The notes under the pieces were generated by a model. The model saw only the letters and a list, made by a program, of their open reading frames with translations. It did no database searches and was not told where the DNA came from. Of a DNA stretch of 39,032 bases, positions 34,004 through 39,032 are shown in pieces. The stretch is from positions 1 to 39,032 of the forward strand of contig JAIRYW010000001.1 of NCBI GenBank assembly GCA_031267645.1. The letters are read 5' to 3'. Each line of letters opens with the position of its first letter. Position 1 is the stretch's first letter. This stretch comes from Propionibacteriaceae bacterium (GTDB taxonomy: Bacteria; Actinomycetota; Actinomycetes; Propionibacteriales; Propionibacteriaceae). The position numbers were made by a program, and so were the translations under genes.

Positions 34004-35740
34004 TCAGTCGATCCGACCGATGACCTGCCCGTCGCGCACGGTCGTGCCCTCCTTGGCCACCAGCCGAGTCAGGGCGCCGGAGCGCTCGGCCACGATCCTG
34101 GTCTCCATCTTCATGGCCTCCAGGATGGCGACCGGGTCGCCGGCCACCACCTGGTCGTCGTCGTCGACCAGCCAACGGCTCAAGATGCCGCTCATGGGAG
34201 CCCGGATGGCCCCCTCGGCTGACTCCGCCCCTCCGCCGCCCGGGGCGGCGCCGAAGCCGGGGACGGCCTCGCCGAACATCTCCCCCGGCAGGCCGAGCTT
34301 GATCCAGCGGCCGTCCACCTCCAACCACTGACGCAGCACCCGGGTGGCGCCGACCTGACGCGGCAAGGACTGCTTGAGCTGGTCCAACCAGTCGCAGTCG
34401 TTCTCCAGCCAACCGGTGTGGATGGTGAAGTCACGGGCGCTGGTGGCGGTGAAGGAGGGATCCTCCAACAGACGGCGGTGGAAGCCGATCAGCGTCGGCA
34501 GCCCCTCCAGGGCGGTCTCTTTGAGAGCCTGACGGGAACGGGCCAGGGCCTCCTCACGGGTCTGACCCCAGCAGATGATCTTGGCCACCAGAGAGTCGAA
34601 CTGGGCCGGCGCCTTGCCGCCCGAGGCGATCCCGGCCTCGACCCTGACGCCCGGCCCGCCGGGGGTGTCGAAGCGGGTGATCTGGCCGGCCTGGGGCAAG
34701 AAGCCACGGCCGGGGTCCTCGGCGTTGAGGCGGAACTCGAAGGCGTGCCCGTCGGACGGCACCACGTCCGGCAGATCGTTCAGATTGCCGCCCTCGGCGA
34801 TCCGGAACTGCAAGGCCACCAGGTCGAGCCCGGTGGTGCGTTCGGTGATGGGGTGTTCGACCTGGATCCGGGTGTTGACCTCCAAGAAGCTCAACTCTCC
34901 GTCCTGGCCCAACATGAACTCCATGGTGCCGACGCCTCGGTATTCGACGGCTTGGCCTATGGCGATGCTGGCCGCCACGATGGCGTCGCGCTGCGACTTG
35001 GTCAAGAAGGGGGCCGGGGCCTCCTCCACGATCTTCTGGTGGCGGCGTTGGACCGAGCAGTCGCGGGTGCCGGCCACCACGATGCGGCCCCGGCCGTCGC
35101 CGATGATCTGGGCTTCGACGTGGCGGGGCCGCTCGACGAAGCGTTCGACGTAGCACTCGCCCCGGCCGAAAGCCGAGCGGGCCTCCGAGACGGCCGATTC
35201 GTAGCGGCGGTCCAGCTCTTGCGGGTGGCGCACCACCTTGAGCCCCCGGCCGCCGCCGCCGAAGGCGGCCTTGATGGCGATCGGATAGCCGTACTGGTCG
35301 GCGAAGGCCTTGACCTGCTCCACGCCCTCGACCGGGTCGGGCGTGCCCGGCACCAACGGGGCGCCGACCTGGGCCGCGATGCGGCGGGCCTCGACCTTGT
35401 CCCCCAGCAGAGCGATGTTCTCCGGCGTCGGACCGATCCAGAGCAGGCCGGCTCCCTCCACCGCGCTGGCGAAGTCGGCCCGCTCGGACAAGAAGCCGTA
35501 ACCGGGATGGACGGCGTCGGCCCCGGACTGGGCCGCCACCGCCAGGATTTTGTCGACGTCGAGGTAGGTCTCCAAGGCCGTCGTGCCCTCCAGGGCGTAG
35601 GCCTGGTCGGCCAGGCGGACGTGCAAAGCGTCGGCGTCGGGGTCGGCGTAGACCGCCACCGACTCCAGGCCGTAGGCGGCGCAGGCCCGGATGATCCGGA
35701 CCGCGATCTCGCCCCGGTTGGCGATCAGAACTCGTTTCAT
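34004..35740 (-). CDS. Acetyl/propionyl-CoA carboxylase alpha chain (biotin carboxylase + BCCP)
   Basis: A 578-residue fusion of biotin carboxylase (residues 1 to about 450) and biotin carboxyl carrier domain (the last 80). ANRGEIAVRIIRACAAYG, the Gly-rich AAFGGGGRGLK loop and FLEVNTRIQVEHPITE are ATP-grasp landmarks; biotin is carried on Lys544 in EAMKMET. The enzyme carboxylates biotin with bicarbonate and ATP; the carboxyltransferase subunits are not in the window. It is the AccA3 type. In a propionic-acid bacterium, acetyl-CoA or propionyl-CoA carboxylation would be expected, but the acyl-CoA is set by the absent partner. The ATG at 35740 has GGGAG nine bases upstream. It is divergent from glpABC. 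Confidence 0.93.
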   Translation of the reverse strand: MKRVLIANRGEIAVRIIRACAAYGLESVAVYADPDADALHVRLADQAYALEGTTALETYLDVDKILAVAAQSGADAVHPGYGFLSERADFASAVEGAGLLWIGPTPENIALLGDKVEARRIAAQVGAPLVPGTPDPVEGVEQVKAFADQYGYPIAIKAAFGGGGRGLKVVRHPQELDRRYESAVSEARSAFGRGECYVERFVERPRHVEAQIIGDGRGRIVVAGTRDCSVQRRHQKIVEEAPAPFLTKSQRDAIVAASIAIGQAVEYRGVGTMEFMLGQDGELSFLEVNTRIQVEHPITERTTGLDLVALQFRIAEGGNLNDLPDVVPSDGHAFEFRLNAEDPGRGFLPQAGQITRFDTPGGPGVRVEAGIASGGKAPAQFDSLVAKIICWGQTREEALARSRQALKETALEGLPTLIGFHRRLLEDPSFTATSARDFTIHTGWLENDCDWLDQLKQSLPRQVGATRVLRQWLEVDGRWIKLGLPGEMFGEAVPGFGAAPGGGGAESAEGAIRAPMSGILSRWLVDDDDQVVAGDPVAILEAMKMETRIVAERSGALTRLVAKEGTTVRDGQVIGRID

Positions 35741-35763
35741 CTTCGACCACTCCCTATCTGCGG

Positions 35764-35807
35764 CCCTGGGCCGCTCGGCGCCGCACCGGCCGCCGGGCGG
35801 CCCAGGG
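35764..35807 (-). other. Leader hairpin before the carboxylase gene
   Basis: CCCTGGGCCGC (35764-35774) and GCGGCCCAGGG (35797-35807) form a perfect 11-bp stem in the 5' leader, 23 bases before the ATG, leaving the Shine-Dalgarno free. It may stabilise the mRNA. Confidence 0.45.
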
Positions 35808-35844
35808 GCCGTGCCATGATCCCGTCCGGTCTTGCGACCGACGG

Positions 35845-35872
35845 TTGATAATTCAGCTTACTGGCTTGTCAC
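35845..35872 (-). promoter_or_regulatory. Possible promoter of the carboxylase gene
   Basis: On the minus strand GTGACA (35872-35867) and TATCAA (35850-35845) are 16 bases apart, in the only AT-rich part of the intergenic region. Moderate match in both boxes. Confidence 0.35.
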
Positions 35873-35954
35873 ACTCAAATCCGACGACAACGACGATCTC
35901 GTCTTGAAGACAGTCTGGGCGACACGGCGCCCCCGCTGAGAGATTAGAGCCGGG

Positions 35955-35967
35955 ACCGTAGTACGGT
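35955..35967. promoter_or_regulatory. Palindromic operator candidate upstream of glpABC
   Basis: ACCGTA-G-TACGGT is a perfect 6+1+6 inverted repeat; its right half contains TACGGT, a possible -10 box for glpABC. A repressor here would block transcription. The regulator is not in the window. Confidence 0.4.
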
Positions 35968-35998
35968 AGGGCCAACCTCGGAGACTGGCTCTGACACG

Positions 35999-36037
35999 GC
36001 CCTGACGCAACGCAGCGTCGGGCTGACCTGTCAGGGC
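35999..36037 (+). other. Stem-loop in the likely leader of glpABC
   Basis: GCCCTGAC (35999-36006) and GTCAGGGC (36030-36037) form a perfect 8-bp stem that encloses a competing GACGC/GCGTC stem and overlaps the palindrome CTGACCTGTCAG. The folds exclude one another, so it may be a regulatory switch, or an operator read as DNA. Confidence 0.4.
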
Positions 36038-36092
36038 AGAGACAGGGTCGCTTCCGCCCACGCTGGACGGCCCGTTGACGAGGAGGTTCCCC

Positions 36093-37667
36093 TTGAGAAG
36101 GATGACCGCCGACGTGGTCGTGATCGGGGGCGGTTCGACCGGCTCGGGCATCGTCCGGGACTGTGCCATGCGCGGCTTCTCGGCTGTTCTGGTGGAGCGC
36201 GGCGACCTGGCCCATGGCACCTCGGCCCGCTACCACGGCTTGCTCCACTCCGGCGGGCGCTACGTCGTGTCCGACCCGGAGTCGGCCCATGAGTGCGCGC
36301 TCGAGAACGACATCATCCAGCGCATCCACGCCGACGCCGTCGAGGCCACCGGCGGTTTCTTCATCGCCATGGCAGGCGACGACCTGGACTACGCCGACCG
36401 CTGGGTCGTGGGCGCGGCCCAGGCCCACCTGCCGTTCCAGGAGATCTCGGTGGCGGAGCTGTTCCGTCGCGAGCCTCGGATCAACCGTCAGGCGGTCCGG
36501 GTGATGGAGGTCAAGGACGCCAGCGTGGACGGTTGGCAGATGACCTGGGGGGCGGTCCGCTCGGCCCAACGCTACGGGGCTGAGATCTTGACCTACACCG
36601 AGGTGACCGGCTTCGAGATCAGTCAAGGCCAGCTCACGGCGGTCCGCTGCCTGGACCGCAAGACCGACCAAGACCTGATCATCGACACCCCCTTCGTGAT
36701 CAACGCCTCCGGGCCTTGGGCCGGCCAGATCTCGGCCCTAGCCGGCTGTCAGCCGGTCGAAGTGGTGCCCGGCCGGGGCGTCATGGTGGCGATGGCCCAC
36801 CGCTTGGTCAATTCGGCCTGCAACCGGCTGATCAAGCCGGGCGACGGCGACCTGGTGGTGCCGGCCCACACCGTCTGCATCATCGGCACGACCGACGTCA
36901 AAGTGGACGACCCGGACGACTTGGCCATGCCCCGCCAGGAGGTCCAGCAGATGCTGGACGCCGGCGAGATCCTGGTGCCCGGCTTCCGCCAAGCCCGCGC
37001 CATGCGGGCCTGGGCCGGGGCTCGGCCGCTGGTCAAGGACTCCCGGGTGTCCTCCAGCGACACCCGCCACATGAGCCGGGGCATGTCGATCCTGGACCAC
37101 CAGTCGCGCGACGGCATCTCCGGCATCTTGACCATCTCCGGCGGCAAGCTGACGACGTACCGGCTGATGGCCAAGAACATCGTCGACGTCATGTGCGAGC
37201 AGCTGAACGACCCCCGGCCCTGCGTCACCGACCGCGAGGCCGTGCCCGGCTCCGAGTCGGGCCGGACCTACACCGTGACCCACCGTCTGGCCGACCGTCA
37301 GGCCGACCGTCTGCGCGACCCTGTCATCTGCGAGTGCGAGTTGATGAGCCGGCAGATGTTCCTCGACCTGCTGGAGGCCATCGCCGAACCCTCGCTGGAC
37401 GACCTGCGGCGGCAGCTCCGGCTCGGCATGGGGCCTTGCCAAGGCGGTTTCTGCTCGCTGCGGGCGACCGGCTTGACCTGCCAGAGCGGGCATTTCTCGG
37501 CCGACAAGGCCACCGCCGCCCTGCGGCTGTTCTTGAAGAATCGCTGGATCGGGCTGTGGCCGGTCTTGTACGGCGATCAGCTACGTCAAGCTGCGCTTGA
37601 CAACTGGATCATGGCGGGCACGCTCAACGTCGAGCGGCTGCCCCAGAGCGAGGAGGTAGTCCTATGA
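36093..37667 (+). CDS. glpA: Anaerobic-type glycerol-3-phosphate dehydrogenase, subunit A
   Basis: A 524-residue flavoprotein, the GlpA subunit of the GlpABC complex. VVVIGGGSTGSGIVRDCAMRG is the FAD-binding fold at the N-terminus. The C-terminal BFD-like domain has cysteines CECEL and GPCQGGFC for an iron-sulfur cluster, which GlpD-type enzymes lack. It oxidises sn-glycerol 3-phosphate to dihydroxyacetone phosphate and passes electrons via GlpB and GlpC to quinone. The TTG at 36093 lies six bases after AGGAGG; ATG at 36102 is too distant from it. The stop overlaps the glpB start (ATGA at 37664). Confidence 0.94.
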   Translation: MRRMTADVVVIGGGSTGSGIVRDCAMRGFSAVLVERGDLAHGTSARYHGLLHSGGRYVVSDPESAHECALENDIIQRIHADAVEATGGFFIAMAGDDLDYADRWVVGAAQAHLPFQEISVAELFRREPRINRQAVRVMEVKDASVDGWQMTWGAVRSAQRYGAEILTYTEVTGFEISQGQLTAVRCLDRKTDQDLIIDTPFVINASGPWAGQISALAGCQPVEVVPGRGVMVAMAHRLVNSACNRLIKPGDGDLVVPAHTVCIIGTTDVKVDDPDDLAMPRQEVQQMLDAGEILVPGFRQARAMRAWAGARPLVKDSRVSSSDTRHMSRGMSILDHQSRDGISGILTISGGKLTTYRLMAKNIVDVMCEQLNDPRPCVTDREAVPGSESGRTYTVTHRLADRQADRLRDPVICECELMSRQMFLDLLEAIAEPSLDDLRRQLRLGMGPCQGGFCSLRATGLTCQSGHFSADKATAALRLFLKNRWIGLWPVLYGDQLRQAALDNWIMAGTLNVERLPQSEEVVL

Positions 37668-38911
37668 GCCGGGCCATCGTCATCGGAGCCGGCCTGGGCG
37701 GTCTGGCCAGTGCTTCGAATCTGGCCCGCCAGGGCCTCGACACCACTTTGATCAGCCAGGGTTTGGGCGGTCTGCAACTGGGCGCCGGCACCGTCGACAT
37801 CCTCGGCTACGACCCCGAACCGGTGGCCGACCCGCTGGCGGCGGTCGGCCGGGCCAGCGCCCCGCACCCCTACTCCGTGATCGGCCCGGAGGCGGTCCGG
37901 GCCGGCGTCGAGTGGCTGCGCCAGCTGCTGGGACCCGAACTGTTGGTCGGCCAGGAACAGGCCAACGTCTGGCTGCCGACGGCGGTCGGGGCTTTGCGTC
38001 CGACCGCCCTGTTCCAGCCCTCGATGGCGGCCGGGCAAGCGCGGGCCGAAGCCGAGTGGCTCATCGTCGGGTTGAGTCGGCTGAAGGACTTCAGCCCCGC
38101 CTTGGTGGCCGGCAACCTGAACCGGACCGACCTGCCGACCGGCGGACGGCTGCGCTGCCGACCGGTCGTGGTCGACTTGGAGGCCCGACCGGGCGAGGCC
38201 GACTCCTCCGGCCTGACCTTCGCCCGGGCCTTGGACCGGCGGGAGGTCCAGGACCGCTTGATCGCGGCCCTGCGGCCCGAGCTGAGACCGGGCCAGTCGG
38301 TCGGCCTGCCGGCCGTGCTGGGCTTGAACGACCACTCGGTCCACCAGCGTCTGTCCGAGGCCTGGGAGGCGCCGGTCTTCGAGATCCCCCTGCCGCCGCC
38401 CTCGGTGCCCGGGATGCGCCTGAACCAGGCCCTGACGGCCGAGGCCAGGGCGGCGGGCGTGCGCTTCGTCAACGGGTCCTCGGTGATCGGCTTCGAGGCC
38501 GCCGACGGCCGCCTCAGCCAGGTCGTGACCGACGCCGCCGGGCATCCTCGGCCTTATTCGGCCGACGTCTTCGTCTACGCGCCGGGCGGCTTCGAGTCGG
38601 GCGCGTTGACCATGGACTCGTACTACCAGATCAAAGAGACCGTCTTCGACCTGCCCTTGCACGGCCTGGACGACATCGAGAACCTCATCACCGGCGACCA
38701 CGCCGCCCCCCAGCCCGTCTTCGCGGTCGGTCTGGGAGTGGACGCCGGCATGCGCCCGGTCGACTCCGCTGGAGCGGTCGTGTACGAGAATCTGCACGCC
38801 GTCGGCTCCATCTTGGCCGGCGCCATCCCGTGGCATGAGAAATCGGGCGAGGGCATCGCCCTGGGCAGCGCTTGGGCCGCTGTCCAAGCAATCCAGGAGG
38901 AATTGAAATGA
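37664..38911 (+). CDS. glpB: Anaerobic-type glycerol-3-phosphate dehydrogenase, subunit B
   Basis: A 415-residue GlpB. The N-terminal AIVIGAGLGGLASASNLARQG is a dinucleotide-binding (FMN/FAD) fold, and YENLHAVGSILAGAIPWHEKSGEGIALGSAW is the conserved C-terminal end of the family. It links the GlpA flavin to the iron-sulfur subunit GlpC. Both its start (37664) and its end (38908-38911) overlap the neighbours by ATGA, so the three subunits are translationally coupled. Confidence 0.93.
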   Translation: MSRAIVIGAGLGGLASASNLARQGLDTTLISQGLGGLQLGAGTVDILGYDPEPVADPLAAVGRASAPHPYSVIGPEAVRAGVEWLRQLLGPELLVGQEQANVWLPTAVGALRPTALFQPSMAAGQARAEAEWLIVGLSRLKDFSPALVAGNLNRTDLPTGGRLRCRPVVVDLEARPGEADSSGLTFARALDRREVQDRLIAALRPELRPGQSVGLPAVLGLNDHSVHQRLSEAWEAPVFEIPLPPPSVPGMRLNQALTAEARAAGVRFVNGSSVIGFEAADGRLSQVVTDAAGHPRPYSADVFVYAPGGFESGALTMDSYYQIKETVFDLPLHGLDDIENLITGDHAAPQPVFAVGLGVDAGMRPVDSAGAVVYENLHAVGSILAGAIPWHEKSGEGIALGSAWAAVQAIQEELK

Positions 38912-39032
38912 CGACCGTTCTTGAGTTGGCTGGTCATGAGTTGGCGCGGGCTAGTCTGGATCATTGTGTGAAGTGCACGATCTGTGAGACCCAATGCCCG
39001 GTCATGGAGGTCGACCCGGAGTTCCCCGGACC
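38908..39032 (+). CDS. glpC: Anaerobic-type glycerol-3-phosphate dehydrogenase, subunit C (5' end only)
   Basis: Only the first 41 residues are inside the window. They include CVKCTICETQCPV, the first cluster-binding motif (C-x2-C-x2-C-x3-CP pattern) of the GlpC iron-sulfur subunit, which anchors GlpAB to the membrane and delivers electrons to quinone. The ATG at 38908 follows AGGAGG by seven bases. The first codons use more A/T-ending and TTG codons than neighbouring genes, which can favour translation initiation. Confidence 0.9.
   Translation, partial: MTTVLELAGHELARASLDHCVKCTICETQCPVMEVDPEFPG

Larger units (their letters stand above)
35741..36092. other. Divergent regulatory region between the carboxylase and glpABC
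   Basis: A 352-base gap with no gene I can support. On the minus side it has a leader hairpin (35764-35807) and a possible promoter (35845-35872) for the carboxylase gene. On the plus side it has several short palindromes, GACGA-TC-TCGTC (35892-35903), GTCTT-G-AAGAC (35901-35911), ACCGTA-G-TACGGT (35955-35967), CTGAC-CT-GTCAG (36023-36034), and a longer stem (35999-36037). The AGGAGG for glpA is at its right end. Confidence 0.6.

Noticed and set aside
36102-36104. ATG as the glpA start
   Set aside because: It is 15 bases from AGGAGG; TTG at 36093 is at the normal six-base distance.

Overview
The window is very GC-rich, gene-dense chromosomal DNA of an actinobacterium. The best lineage clue is the superoxide dismutase at 33325-33942, which closely resembles, from memory, the Propionibacterium freudenreichii enzyme. 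Other features that fit Propionibacteriales or a close relative are the block rplM-rpsI-glmM, a DtxR/IdeR regulator, DUF3027 next to a cold-shock gene, lysine 6-aminotransferase beside an Lrp-type regulator, EF-G2, a biotin carboxylase-BCCP fusion, and frequent GTG/TTG starts. I see no phage, insertion sequence, CRISPR array or plasmid gene; this looks like core chromosome with a few accessory operons.

Layout. 1-3933: 3' part of an MMPL-type exporter, whose C-terminus carries an ATPase-like domain, overlapping a YhgE/Pip membrane protein. 4045-4120: tRNA-Arg(CCU), minus strand. 4296-5252: a small unknown protein and a thioredoxin. 5279-5405: two inverted REP-like units between convergent genes. 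5461-8187 (minus): DtxR/IdeR, a membrane-anchored secreted protein and a YhfZ-like regulator. 8256-8374: two strong tandem RNA hairpins. 8388-13194 (minus): an operon of an alkyl-DHAP-synthase-like flavoenzyme, a GlpD-type dehydrogenase and an FGGY sugar/polyol kinase, with palindromic operators on its promoter. 13257-14829: an AzgA-type purine permease and its terminator. 14940-16187: cold-shock protein and DUF3027. 16246-18108: a cell-wall-anchored M1 metallopeptidase (LPDTG). 18196-21247: an MFS exporter and an amidohydrolase. 21515-23440: lat and lrpA. 23560-26043: rplM-rpsI-glmM and its promoter. 26103-28271: an L,D-transpeptidase. 28572-33143: EF-G2, then trmB-truA-methyltransferase in overlapping frames. 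33325-33942: sod. 34004-35740 (minus): acyl-CoA carboxylase alpha chain. 36093-end: glpA-glpB-glpC, overlapping by ATGA, with glpC cut by the window edge.

How it fits together. Two separate routes for oxidising glycerol 3-phosphate or a similar polyol phosphate are present: the GlpABC flavin/iron-sulfur complex at the right end and the GlpD-type enzyme in the kinase operon. A biotin carboxylase/BCCP gene sits divergently from glpABC; propionyl- or acetyl-CoA carboxylation is expected in a propionic-acid type of metabolism. The most interesting candidates are the MMPL-ATPase fusion with its YhgE/Pip partner, the alkyl-DHAP-synthase/GlpD/FGGY operon with its operators, the structured leader of glpABC, and a set of six genes without Shine-Dalgarno sequences that each carry a -10-like hexamer 6-7 nt before the start codon, as expected for leaderless mRNAs. 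All family names are from reading the proteins; no database search was run.
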